From: Aulostomus chinensis
Taxonomy: Eukaryota; Chordata; Actinopteri; Syngnathiformes; Aulostomidae
Length of the DNA: 64,000 nt
Assembly: GCA_037954235.1 (NCBI GenBank)
Contig: JBBMOA010000013.1
Span: 23,685,692-23,749,691, forward strand
Reading direction: 5' to 3'
A program made the position numbers and the translations under genes. Of this stretch, positions 36,601 to 50,800 are shown one piece after another (the stretch's first letter is position 1; every line of letters starts with the position of its first letter). Below the pieces are notes generated by a model. The model was not told the DNA's origin. It saw only the letters and a list, made by a program, of their open reading frames with translations, and did not search any database.

Positions 36601-39600
36601 CTAGTTTGAAGGAAAAAAACTGCTGTTTTTGGAAGTGTTGTCAAAAGTAACCTGTAGCACAACTTAAGACTCTAAAAATAAAGCAAAAAGGGAAAAACAA
36701 GAACGTGGAAAATCCTTTCCATACATTGTTGTTTCCCCCATTTATAAATCGGGAATCATTAGGAATTCTCTTGTTCCACTTCCTGTGTGCAGTGAAGCAG
36801 ATTGGTGCACGATAGCTGTCTTGTTGAAATCTTATCTTTGTAATTGGTCCCTGAGGGGTTTGTCTAACCTGTGGTCGGTCACGTTTTCTACTCTGCAGTC
36901 CTCTGTCCCTCCGTTGCCCATCAGGGAAAATATTCGTTCATTACCGTTCAATGTAATCTGATTCTTACTGGAATGTTTGACAGTTTCTCCCTGCTTCCTG
37001 CTTTTGGGAAGACGAGAGATAATTATCTTAGCTTGCTTTAACTGAAACACCGATTACTGCCTCCATGTAATGACTTCAAGTCTCGAGCCTTCTTAAACTG
37101 AGCTCTTTTTCATTTTCCATTTTTTTCCTCTGGGGCAAGTTTGTGCAAACACATTTGTTGCTGTGATGCAACCTTCCTCTTTCAGCCCAGGTGAAATTGA
37201 TTGCACTCTGGTGACAGTTTGGTATGCTATTGAGGCCCCATTAAAGCAATGTTTTTTTTCACTGTATGATTTAATGTCAGCTGAACAATATTTATGAGAC
37301 GGCATCATCTGTATCGCAGACCTTGACCGGGCTAATTGACATTTGCCTTGGTTGACCTCAAACGACCATCCACTGTGAGATGTTTTTTTCCCATTTGGCC
37401 CCTCACGCTTGGACCGTTCCTGCTGAGACCAGACCCTTCTCATTAATCATTCTTACCTCGATTAGAATGCAGATCTCCTTACATGTTACATGGTCTTGCT
37501 GGAGCAAAAAACAAGTATCATAACAGGCTTGCATAATACCACGTAAGCGCTTCTTTTGAGAGGTTAATGCTTGTACAATCTTCTTAAAGAAGCATTTGCA
37601 TTTTAGTGCTTGAAGAATATGGTTACCTGTTTTTTGTTGTTGTAAAGAAATACTGTATATTAACAATAGGGTAAGACTTAAAAACAGCGCAAAGAACAAA
37701 AATCAATCATAGCTACAAGCGGTTTGTTATGTCACTCAAAATGACAGACTCCAGATGGTCCTGCAGGTTAGCGACCACCAAACCTCCGTTGAGTTGGTGT
37801 ATTTCCACAGCTGCATCAGAAATACTGTTAACGTAATTCTGTGTCAGTGTTGCTCATCAGAGCTGGTGAGTCATTCATTGCCGCATGTGTGTGGAGTGAG
37901 AAGTCCTGTAGGTGAGGAGGAGTGACCTCACTGGAAGAAGAGGAAATCACCACTGACTCTGTTGGGGAGATATTTCTTGGAAAGAAAAAAAAAGAGAGAG
38001 AGAGCATCAACAACTTTATGTCAGTATTATTTGAATGTATGTGACTGATAACGCCTTATTTTTAACTGCAGTTGTAAAAGGCCTGGCGTTCCTCACAGAG
38101 GCATCTTATCAGAGCCCTGCTCAGGTTGAAGAGGAATGAAGCGATGCTGCCAGTTACATGAATACCTCATTTACATCTGGCAATACCACTTGTTTTGATC
38201 GGATTGTGTCTTATAACATGAAAGTACAGGTGACAGATTGTGATCCGATCAGCCAAAGCGGTCAAGCATTGGGACCAGATTTAACACAAGTGTAAATATG
38301 GATAGCTTTAATCCACATACTAAGCGGGTATTGATATGTCACTGCACATGACTGTCCAAACCAGCTAGCTTTTAGCCATTAGCCAATGATCCCACAGGGC
38401 TCAGTATGTCTGATTCTGAAAAGCCAGTTTGTAAGCCAAACTTCTCCCTCTTTGAAAAGAAAGCAAAAGTACATACAAAAGCATTTTTTCCCCATTATTG
38501 CTTTGCTGTAAATGGACTTTGATGGAGCAATCAGATCTCTATCAGATTTCTCAATACAGCCACTGGAGATGCATATCAGGTGTACCGGTAAATGTAATTA
38601 GGCCAAATCATATCCAGATAGAATGTAGATACATGAAGCATTTTAATCCAATCTGTAATTAGCTTAAAAGCTGCCAAACATTTAGCCAGTTAAATGTTAA
38701 AGCTGTAGTTACAACCCAAGTGTTGGCTACCAGTCTTAAAATCAGGAAGGTACAATGGAAACACCTGTTTTGATGGACCACTGGGCTATTGTGCCCTGGC
38801 TGAACTTAGAAACACAGTTGTCGCTGAATGACCTACTAAGACATTGAGTTAAATTATGATAATTAATTACTTTAATACACGTGTCTGTGATTGCAGTGTG
38901 TCATGTGTCATGTGATTGCAGTGTGTCATGTGTCAAGAATGTCCGATTAGTTCGTCTGGTAGTTCGTCTGCATGCAGCCATGTTGTTATTGTGCTGAATG
39001 AAGACTCCATTTGATTATAATTGGATGGAAAGACGCAGGCCATTCATCCACGCTTCCCTATAGACTTGGTTGCTTTGAAGCCACCAGCAAGTGTGGTATG
39101 GAGCCGACACAATGCCTCCCTGTTACAGCCAGCTCCTGCTTGTCGAAAGCACTTAAAATCAAACCAATTATAATGTCGCTGCACTGGGAATAACTGTTTT
39201 AGTTCAACTCTACACATGCCAAACAGACTTAAGACTTTATTGGTATTATTGCCCAATGCCATATGATTTACAGGCGAAACAGCTTTTATTTTAAAGGGAA
39301 TATATTAAAGAAAGGTGTCTATTGCAGCAAAAGAACCATAATTTCACAGGGCCATATTTATTCGTACATGTGCTAAGCTAATTTGAAAGATGTTCTCGAA
39401 AATATTAAATGCAATATGTCAAAACTAATCATATAGAATTAAGTTAGAAAAAAATGTTAAGAAAAACAGTTGAAATATAATTCTGTAAATGAATTAAAAA
39501 ATTGCTACAGCAGTCATTTTTGACAAGGTGATGCCAATGAAAGGGTAAACCTTAAATTGGGCCTGAAGTCCCATGAGACCACAATGGCCAAACATGGTTC

Positions 39601-42600
39601 TCTTTGTTTCTTTTGTAAAACATCCTCAGGATATAGCCTGAAATCCCCGTCCATCTGGAGCTGTGGCCTTTTTTTTTTAATGATTATTCTGAGCGAAGTG
39701 AAAGGCCTTGGGTGGGATCATAAGGCAACTCTGTAAACAGGAAACTTCCATTGAAGCGAACTGCATCGGTGCTCCAATATGATGCAAAAGCAGAATTAAG
39801 GAAATTAAAGGATCTTTTTCAAGTTGTGTAATTTAGCACCTCATTGAGATTGACACTCCTATAACCACAAATACTCTCTTTGGATTCTTTTACGGTGAAA
39901 GATAGCACCCTTGTGTTATTTTACCTGATTCACACAGGTGACGTAGTTAACTTTAAACTGCTGGTGTGCTTGAACGGCTCTTACAGCATCTCTGTCTCTT
40001 GTGACCTGAAGCAGCTCACCAGATATCTCACATGAACTAGTGTGTGTGTGCTAGTGTGAGTGCTCTTTGTCTCACTTGGAGGAAGCTTCACAGTATGACA
40101 ATCACAGCCTTTGAGATCAAATGGTGAGGAGTCACACCTAACTCAGGCAGGCGCTAGACCGAGCTCCATTGTGATGGCAAACCATGAAAGAGCAGCAGTG
40201 ATGAAAGTGTCATCTAGCTTCCAACAATGGCAACGCTGCTAGCATGCTCCCAGCTCAGCAGGAACATGCTGTTGGTGTGTTGATGGGTTTGCTTCCCACT
40301 GACCCCTGGAAACAATCCAAACTGGAGACCGCTTGCTGTGCCATGGTTGCTTAAATGGAAATATAGGAATTTGGGGAAATTGAGGAGGGGAAAAAAAAGT
40401 GCTATGCCTTCATTTGTTCACGTGTGCACATTTGCTGTTTCTTGCTCAGTGTCAATCCAGCCAAAGTTTTAGCTCGAGTTGGTAATTTAATTGGACGGCT
40501 GCTGTTGTCCCTAGATGAACGGGGAAGAATCAATGTATTCAGTGTGTTCACCTCTGGAAGCGCTGCTGGCGATATGAGCCCTTATAGCTGGTTGCAGTCA
40601 GATTATCTTCTGCAGCAAACCAGCTGCAAGTGCTGTGGCGAACAGTGGGCTGAATATCAAACGCTATAAAAGAAAATCGACACATTTCTTTGGCTGAGAC
40701 AGGGTCAAGTTTGTCTCTGTGATCAGAAATGCCTTGTTTTCACTGTCCATGTTATCTTGGTGTGTTAGTCCAACTTCGAAAAGTATGATTTTAGCTAACT
40801 AATGTGTTAACGTATATTTTTTGTCATCTGGTTTTAGTAGAACTAACTTTTCCTCATAGCATGTAAATGTGTTTATGTGTAACTGTATTTCATTTGGCTT
40901 GTGATTATGCTAAGTGGCTGTGCAAGTATTGACTGAATGGCCAGTGCTGTACGGAGCTTTCATATCAAAAAGTTGGGGCAATTCCCTTTTTATGATTTGC
41001 CAATTATTTTATCACATGCTTCAAGTCTAGATGAAGATGTTTCTGTATATTTTTGTATCATGTGTTTGTATACAGAATGGCATACATCCAAAGGCATGCA
41101 AAATCAAAATGCCATCAGCAGTTCTGGTAAAGACAACCTTTATTATGTAGAGGTACTCTCTGTGAGAACATGGGATTTCACTGGGTTCTCACAAACAAAC
41201 AAATGCCAATGTCCCTCTGATGATGAGGGAATCTTTGTGTCCTTGGAGGCCAAAAAGGAAAAATCTGGCTCTTGTGAAAGCAGTTCTCATCATGAAAGAG
41301 TTTCTCCGGTTTGTTCCCTAGCAACCAGTAGCCAGAGTAGCATTGTAATGATGGAATTACTGGATGCAGAAGTGCATAGGAGAAGTAGCAGAGAATTTAT
41401 TAGATTGATTATTGCATTCCATAAATATTTCAAATTGAACAGCGGTGGGATACATTAATGGGTCTGCACAGTTTAGGAAGCAGTCTAAATGGATGCAGTC
41501 ACAGCAGGGTATTGAACTCAGGCAGAGCTAGGATTCATATGTCTCCCAGTGTTGTGCTCCGTTTTTGTCTTTTTCTTCTTCTTCTTATTATTAGTAACTC
41601 TCCACCCGCCTTCATAGCTTGTATTTTTGTCAAGTTAATTAGACAGAAGAAAGCGGGGGAAGCTGGAACCAAATATTTTTGGATCATTTAGGCCACTGAG
41701 CAAGCCATTTGCCACGGGAAGACTAAAGCACATCCCCATCCTGTTTTATCCACCCTGCCCTTTTCTCCTTGTTTTCGCTTTGAGCTCTCATGAATTGATC
41801 TTTATTATGATGTTGTGTAACTTTGTGATGATTGCACTGCACCTCTTTGAGGCCTTTGTTTGAGCGAGATGGAGCGAGTTTCATTTGGCCGGACAGTTGG
41901 CTTTGTTCCCGGGGACGGACCTGTTACGATGAGATTCAATGACAGAGCTGAGAGATCCTTTTGTCTTCAGTCCACCACTGAATCTACATTGAACCATTGT
42001 TATTGTTAGCTCTGCATGTTTATGACAAAAAAGGTCTGTTTTTTTTATCCAAGATGTATTATAGTTGTCTCAATTATTTTTTGTTAAAATTCCCATATAT
42101 TTTTGACATCTGTTAATAATATTTTTTTTCTAAAAGAGATTGAATTATGGATGGATGGATGGATGGATGGATGGATGGATGGATGGAAGGATGGATGGAT
42201 GGAGATTGAATTACCAAAATACAAGTTGGATACTTGGAGAGCAAGGACCATGTTAAAAAAACAAAAACCAACAAAAAGTTTTCTGCTGTGTTGAACTGAT
42301 CTGCTCTCCTAGCCCAGGCTGCAGCAGCCCTCAACCAGATTTTGCGAAAATTGTCCTGGTAGTTTTTGCGTAATCCCATAAACAGTTCGAAAACCAAAAT
42401 ATCAGTGAAAACACAACTTCTCTGGCAGAGATGATGGTCATTGATATGTAGATAAACACAATTCTAGGAGACAAAGCAGCATGCTAAAAATGTCTAATAA
42501 TTTATTGATCGAATAATTACTGAGCAAAGGAATGCAAATGCACAAGTGGTCATGCTGTTTCAAAGCTGATAACTTCCCAACACATACATATTACCCAATA

Positions 42601-45600
42601 CAAAGCTGTGTTCATCTGCTTCAGATAAATTACTTTTATTGAGTCTACATCAGCTGCCTTGATGCCCATTTGGTAAAGGGTGATAAAAACTGGGGAGTCA
42701 AAAGAAATACCGTAGCTGAACTTCTAACCTCTGGATTTTCTCAAGGTGCATCCTGTAATTCTGTGTGCGCCGATGAGTGTTTGTGTGAACGCTTGCTCAT
42801 CAAAAGTGGCAAAAACCTGCATTGTTTCATGAAAAAAGGACAAAGTTGGCGAAACATTCAAGATTAGCAATGGGGCTAAAATAGCTTCTGGATCCACCTC
42901 ACGCTGCATCGACAAAGTTGAGTCATATCCAAGAAGTGGTTAAATTTGCTCATTATTCACTTTCAGAGTTTTAATTGTCCAGTCCCACACTTATAATGTA
43001 TTCTTGCAATGCTGTTGATTGGTTCGAAAAATGCTGGTGTTGAGTTGGTAGCAACATTCAGTGCTAATTAGAAAGCTGTGAGCTTCTGTATCAGTGTGAA
43101 TTGACTCATATTGTGTGGATGTCGTTAAAAGAGCACCAGACTAATGCTCAAAGGTTATTACTTGAATGTCAAAGAAGTATTTTTTGATCTAGTTTCGTTG
43201 AGACTGCAATATTTTCTCATTTTGCTTTTACGTTTCTCATTGGCGCATCTAAAGTTTCAGACTGATTGCTTCAAAATTGAAATATAATAACACTGTGATG
43301 GATTCTTTCAAAGAGCTGCGTAGGTTTCTTTGCATTATAAGTTTTAGAAAAGATGTTTGATTCTTGGCATTTGTAAAATAACCACAATATTTGATATGTG
43401 GTCAAACCATGCATTGTTATTTTTAACATTTCAACATTTTAATTTTTTTCCGAGGGCGGTTTTGCCTCCATGCATGCACTTCCTAGCCAGCATGTGTATA
43501 AGCTGGCTGGAGCACTGATCAAAGCAGGTGGGTTGAAGAGGTCAGTTAGCCACTAGCCTTCATTTGACATGCTTACTTCCAAGACGAATGTCCTTCACCT
43601 GTTTTCATTTGGAGCATCTTACTGCATTACTACACAATTTCAAAAGACGTGCAACTTGTGCAGTTCAGCACCCAATTTGTATGCATCCAGAGCCTGAGTG
43701 CATGTTTATTCTTGAGGGTTTTATACTGGCTGCTCAAGTAGGTGCTGTTAAGCTTATTCACATGCCTCGCTGATTCCAGTTCCAGGCAGTCACCATGTCC
43801 ACCAGCTGCCTGACCACGGTGGGAAATAATCAGCAGCTCCCAAGTGTTTTTGAATTGTGTCTGCGACCACTTAGTTGCCCTGCTTCGCTGGCCACTTCAG
43901 CCACCAACCATCACTCAAATGTTTTAATTCTTTTCAGTATATTCAGGCAATCTGACGTGAAAGTGGCCGATGGCTGGATACCCTCCTGTTGACAAACAAG
44001 AACCCCATCGTCTTCTTAAACACTTCCAAACAGGTGGCAGTGTAATTCTTTGTCCAATGCGTATTTCAACAACTGAAGCAGAGAGGAAGAGGGCCATGTG
44101 CTGTGCTAGATTAACCTGTTGAGTTAACACCAAGTTCTTAATGTTGGTAAGACTGCTAATTAGATTTGTGTAGTATGTGCCAGCTTCATTCAGGTAGCAC
44201 ATGGTGTTAATACTACTGATGGCCAAACATGCTTAAAGAGTTTTATTCTGCCTGACGCACTCTTTTGGCAGTGCTGCTGCTCTTTTTCATCCATCTAATT
44301 TATTCGAAAATATTTCAAGGAAACAGCCTAATTCATGTTTTTATAACACTCCCAGAAAGTCTTGATTTATCAGGGTTAACCTCAGCATATATTTTTTTCA
44401 AGGCATGCTTTTCCTGTTTTCCAAAAGAGCTGTTTTTTTTTGCCAGTGAGGCTCTTTGTTATCATTCAGTGTTGTGTCTGCGGGACACGGAGACCTCGAC
44501 GTTTGGCCAGAACAGCCACAGATAGCGACGTAGCGACACTCGTCACTGTGTGACCTTGCTGTTGCCCACAAAGCCTCCACCTGCTTTCTCACATAGGCTA
44601 ATGGATAAAAATACCCAGCAGATCCTTCACTCTCTGTCAATAGAGATTCAAGGACAGCTGCTCGGCACCCTGTTAACACAGGGAATGTACAAACAAAGGC
44701 AAGGGAATGTACACTTGCGCACTCACACAGAAGCTCATACTGAGACAGACATGCACACAGTGGCACCCACTGAAGCATCATACTGCTGCCCCTGAGGTGC
44801 GTGATGAACATTGTGCACATGTGGAGTAAAGTGCCATCGCTGCTGTTTGTCTGCTCCATTGGGGGGGGGGGTCCCACTTGGCATACTGACACAGACGTGC
44901 TGCAGCGTATGTGCTGAGCAGACAATATAGTGCAATATATTGCCATTAGCGGATACTGCACCGCTGGCAACATGACCTTCCAACCTTCAACACTGGCTTT
45001 CTGACTCCCAGCGGTCTGTTTATCTCATTACACAGCTACAGGCTGTTTATCTCCTCCTAGAGCAGCTCTGTCTACCTCATTATGCTTCAACACTTGCTTC
45101 AAAACCTTATTCATTGTCTAATGCGACCATATGCTCTTTGTTAGACAGCCAGACATTGATGAGACCGACATTTATTTCCATGCATGCCTCGTTTATAACC
45201 AGTGTGGAGAATCTAGAAAAGGCATTGAAGGAATGTGCTGTTGGTTTTCTGTGGAGATTAAATGTAACAGCATATCTAATAAACCTCAGACCTGATAGAA
45301 ATTATGTTACGGTGAGCTGCTGCAGGCAGTTGCAATGTCAGGCTGTGCGATTATTTTTGGAAAAAAGATGGTGCTATTTTGAAAAGTGTACTGGACAGAT
45401 TTTTTTCTTCTTTTTTTTGTGAGTTAATTTTTGTACGTTTGACCACAGATATATTTATTTTTTAATTATCAGGGATTTGTGTGCATTTGTCTTGGCAACA
45501 AAGCCAATTATTATGTGTTGGTTTGTTATCATAATTCTTCTCATGATGGTCTGCTGCAAAACTACTCAAATCTTTGCATTATGATCTAAAAAAAAAAAAG

Positions 45601-47822
45601 GGACCATTTTGCCTGTAAAATGTGAGGAATGTTGAAAACAACATGCTGCCAAAGCCTGAAGGCTTAACTTCATTTATTCTCCAAGGATAGTTCAGTTCTT
45701 GTAATATGTTGAAATATCAAGAAAAAAATTGGCTTTTTATGTCAGAATCTTTTGAGCTGGGCGGTGCTCCAGATGAACGATCCGAATAGTTGACCCAGAT
45801 GGCTCTGTTACTTAAAATATGCTCAATAATTTCTTCCATGGGGTAGAGAGCAGCAGGGGGTGGGAGGCATGGCAGACCTTGTGTGCGTCTGTGTGTCACC
45901 TGGTGTGGGTGCTGAGACATTATCTAGCCAGTGTCATCTGAGGAATGCAAGCCTCACCCTGGACTGACACACAAGATGGCCCCTCTGCTGTCACGGTAAC
46001 AGGATCCAGGAATACCAACGCATCACTTAATGAGGGGTCGTTGGCAAAGAAAGGCAAACTAGGAAAAGGTCAAAACTTCAAAGGATTTTTCTCTATTTTG
46101 ATGTTGTGCAGAACTTAACAAACATGTTAAATGAGTTAATTTGAAATAGATCCTTTGATGTCATATTTTTCTAACCACTCAACAAGAAAGTAATGAATAA
46201 AATTCCCTGTCCACATGTTCTGCAAATAACCATGTAATTTATTTTATCATGCTTATGTAGCTCTAATGAGCGTTTTTTTTTTCTTCTTTGCATCGTGCAT
46301 TCCTGTTGCCCGATTCCAGCCTCAAAGCAGCCACGGTAGAGTTCATAGGGTGAATGTATAGAGTGAAAAGTTTGCCCTGCAGTGACAAGTGAGCAATTGT
46401 TGTAGAACTAGGTCGTCCTCGCTCCCAAGTCGTGGGGGATTAATTTGTGCTTTTCGCAGCTATTTTCTGAAACAGAACGAAAACAAATCCTCCTTGCACA
46501 AAGTGCCGTGATTAGAATGTCCATTCCCTCTTCGACTGCCAGGGATCAAGGTCGTAAGCATCTTAGACAGGATGGTGTAATGAACAGACTGAAAGAAAGA
46601 TGCAGCTTGCCTCTCGAACGCAGCGCCTCGCAGACGGGAAACTGCATTAGTCGATACGGGTCTTTGAAGGTGATATTTAATTATTTTCAATCACAAGGCA
46701 AGCGTTTTCTGAAGAGACAAAAGGATCACGGAGGCAGCTGAAAGATTTGAGAACACGTCAACCTGAAAAGAAGAGAAGACAACACGAATGCGAACTTACC
46801 TGCTGTATTCAGTTCTCACTACTTGAATCCAACATTGAGAGGCTGATTTAGAAACACTCCTTTTAAGATACTGACCCTTTATTTAAAGGATGTTTTAACA
46901 ATCCTCCTTGTGTCAAAAGAAAAAGAAAGACCCTCAGATCTACATGATGTGCAGTCAGCCATTTCTCAAGTCAGGTTCCACTTTTTATCATCATCACTCA
47001 GGAAGAAGATTCAACATTTAGGATGTCATATCTTTTCAAACAAAACATATATGCAGACATTTGCTTGGGACCTACATTACTAGAGAGCAAAAAAAAAAGA
47101 GGAGTGGGTATTGGCAAGGACCTATCAATGAGACCTATCTCACCATACGTTCATGATGCAATTTTATCACGGTATGTTGTCATGATATGACACGATACAT
47201 GTTGCAATATTCTCCATAATTTACTGAAAATACAACTTGCTGCATCACATAACCATAGGTATTGATAAATCAGTGGGGGGAAAAATTATTCTATTCAAAA
47301 TTTCCATGAGATTGATATGAGCTAAGTTGTACACTGACCACTTTAAATGTAGCTGATGCACCATTGTATAAAAAAAGATGGATGTTTTTGAATTTCAGGT
47401 GCATTGGTGTCAGGTGTTTTGATGCCCTCGGTGGTGGTGGGGAGAGGTGGGGTGCTGTTGACTCCCCTCGTGAGAATAGAACTGTCTGAGTTATTTACAT
47501 CAGACACTTACACCAAAATGACTTAATGGCTGTTATTGTGATGTCACAAATGGGCTCTGTAAATGGCTGCGATAGTTTAATGGTGGCCTTTGGAGCTTAA
47601 TGATGCTACTGGGAATGATGAATGCTGTCTGAGTTGTATTCCTTTGCCATCCACTAAATATCTGTTACGATCCCTCAGTGGCTGCTTTGGATACCATGAC
47701 TCCCACTTTTATGTACCACTTTTAGATTTATAGGTACCTCTATTTTGAAACTGCCAAATATAAAATATGACAGCCCGTCAACTGGGCTAAGGCTGTTTGC
47801 CTATGTGCTGTGAGTGCGCTCG

Positions 47823-47861
<39 letters not shown>

Positions 47862-50800
47862 GTAATATGAATATATTAATTCTTTGCTGGACAGAACTTG
47901 TCATTTTGTATCATGGATTTTTAGGGTATATTATGGCAGTACCGTTAATGTTTGTAGCTCTCCACCTGTGTCGTGGGGTGATCACGAGATGTTACTGATA
48001 TATTCAAAGATGAGTCTCTGTATATTGATGACGTCTGAAGAAGAGCAGATGAGTCGTGTAATGACCGTAATTGTATTTTGTGCAAAAGGGCACAACGGTA
48101 GCTGGAGTGTCACTAGTGGTGCCTTTTCTGAGTCAATGAGCATGAGGCTGCCACGGTGGGCTCTTTTCATGGTCGGGCACCTGCCTTATTAAAGCTTTAA
48201 TTTGGATGTGTGTGTCCACCTCATGCATTTCCTGAAGATCAGTGCACTCTGCCAGCAGCAGCAGCAGTTCCCCATTTTGTCACAGATTTTTTTTTTTTTC
48301 TATTTTCAAAGGTACATTGATGAAAACTGTTATTGATGTGGGAAAATGTACAGGGTTTTCATGTTTCTAGATCCGAGGCACCCTTGAAAGCCACCCTGCA
48401 TTGAAGGAATGATCGCAGTTTGCCAAATTTAACAATCAGCAGGGAGATTATATGGAACAGTCATGGAGACCAGTTCTTTAGAGGTTGCCTGGCAGTGCAG
48501 AGGTCTCGCAGTTGGAGGCCTCTCTGCTCGCTCACTCTCATTCTCCCTCTCTCTTTTTTTGTCCTCTGCTTGAAAAGAATAGCTCTTTCCTCATATGACT
48601 CCCATGACAAAATTTTAATTTTAGTTTGCAGCCCCAGCTCTACTGTATTTAACACTTAACATAATTGAATGCAATTACACAGTTTCATGGTCTTGTGGGA
48701 GTGATTCTGCTGTGCGGGCTTCAGCAGGGTGCACCTAATTTCCCCCTTAAGCTGCATCAACAAACAATTTTTCTTGTCATATGACAAATTGGAAGATACA
48801 AAAACAAATAGAAAATCTGTGTCTCAGAGAGATGGAGGAGTAACACAACAGTTAAAAAAAGGATTTGGAGGGGAAAAAGGAGAAAACACATAATTTAAAA
48901 TTAGGGGAACTCTGTCTACTGTGAGTAAGAATTAAAAATATTTTTCCAACCAATGTTCTGAAAATGCTGTTTTCCTAAATAATGGTCATCTCTGCATATT
49001 TGTTGGACTTGGAGCAAAGGTTTACCGCAGGGTGACGCCACAAGCACTGCAATCATCAAAAAAGCACACAATATAATGAACTCATGGAGGTCTGAAAAAG
49101 CAGCAGAAAATGTCTGCTCTGCATCACCAAACCAGAAAAAATATGTGTCCATAGAAATATCAGACAATCATTATCTAAATTCTCATAGCTCGGTATTTAT
49201 TTCGTATTGCAGCACAGCCCTTAATAGCTGTCTGTGCCTTAAGAACAATGTTTACGACTGCCCACCTCCAGATGGAGGTATTAAAGTACCCCACTGATGT
49301 TGGTGAAACTGCCATGTTTTGCAGCTCGGCCAGAAACATGTAATTGGGATAACTTGTTTTCCTTGACAGCAGTTAGATAGAAGCTCACCACATGCAGACA
49401 GTTGGTGATGCTAAAAGACAGCCAACAAAGATCATTGATTTACTCTGCTGGGGCTTTTGGTGAGACACCAGCCAACTGAAACAAGGTTCTTCGAGTTTTA
49501 ATAGTCTCCATTTAAAATGTTTAAACCTTAAACGCATTTCACCGAGGGTGTGACATTTTAATTGATGTGTGTCTGTTTCGGGACAATGGATAATAATTTC
49601 CATTTTTACAGGAGGTCAAGGGTTTCACACAGTGTTGATAAGTGAATTTCCATCTGATAGGCGGCCAGCTTGAGTCGACAGAGACGTCCTTCACCCCTTG
49701 TACCTGAGACCCTTTATCTCTCCCACATTGTCCTATTGTCTTTTTAAGGTCACAGCCCTTTGTTTGATATTTGTCTCCAGTGGATGATATATGCATGCAG
49801 AGGTCCGCTATCTGTACTCAACCAGAGCCAATTGAATAAAATGGATTGTCCATTTGTGCTTCGGTGAAAAGGCCCGGCCAGAGGAAAGCAGACGCTGTGG
49901 TGTTGGGAGATAAGACAATCAGAGTTGTTTTGAGCTGCAGATTAGGACCGTGTTGGCTGTTCAATTAATTGTTCAGTTTAAACAAATACTGAAAGTACAG
50001 CATTGACTAATGAAGTGGTGGAAATTAAAGAGTCTCTTTTGTGACTCAGAGTGAGGACAGCAACCTCAACAAGGTTTTCTGCTGTTTGAATCAAGTATGT
50101 CAGACAATGTATAACGATTCTAGTAAGTAGTTTTTAAAGCTAAAAAGATCATACTCTTTCATTGCAGATAGCTCTTCATGGGGATCCATGTTTGATTTCA
50201 CCAACTACTGGCCCCCTTTACAGTCTTGTACGTTTTAGTGAACACAATGGAGGAAAAACATCAAAACTTCCTTGTCCTTCCTTTGCCCAATGAATGCATT
50301 GCCACTCAACAGGCTGGCACCAATCCCAACACTGCTCCCTTTCCCTGTGGGGCCTTACATAATGCCTGGAAAATGGAGGTCGCCTTGGTCAGTCTGTGTG
50401 TGTGTTTGGGCCCCAAACATGAAAGACAAAGCCTGCTATTGTTTAGTTTGTGTCCTCGAAAGGAAATGCCTCCACTCGTTTGGCTGCATTGCACTGCGAA
50501 CATGTCTTACAGATGAAGGTGTAAAGCAATGACATATCTTCTTACATCAGGTACTAGGGCAGTTTATGCAAATGTTTGATAGTATTTGACTGGTATGTGA
50601 GTAATGCCATGGGTGGTGTGGAGCTTTGAAGTATCCCAAGGCTTTATCAAGAACAGCATCTTGGTATGTTTTTCCTCTGGTGGGGACCACCTGTATTCCT
50701 GGAAGGATTAACTTGGAAAAGGAAGGGGGAGGGGTTGGATGGTGTTTTACTGGTGTAGCCTGGGAGTTGTGAGCCACCCCAGCTCCCCAGCTTTTTTCTT

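Noticed and set aside
42113..42397. Frames with repeated HPSI or WMDG units
   Set aside because: Translation of the (ATGG)n microsatellite in two frames, not a repeat protein.
44398..44973. 191-codon minus-strand frame in rapgef2 intron 1
   Set aside because: No recognisable domain, low-complexity content around a poly-G run and no splice context; treated as chance.
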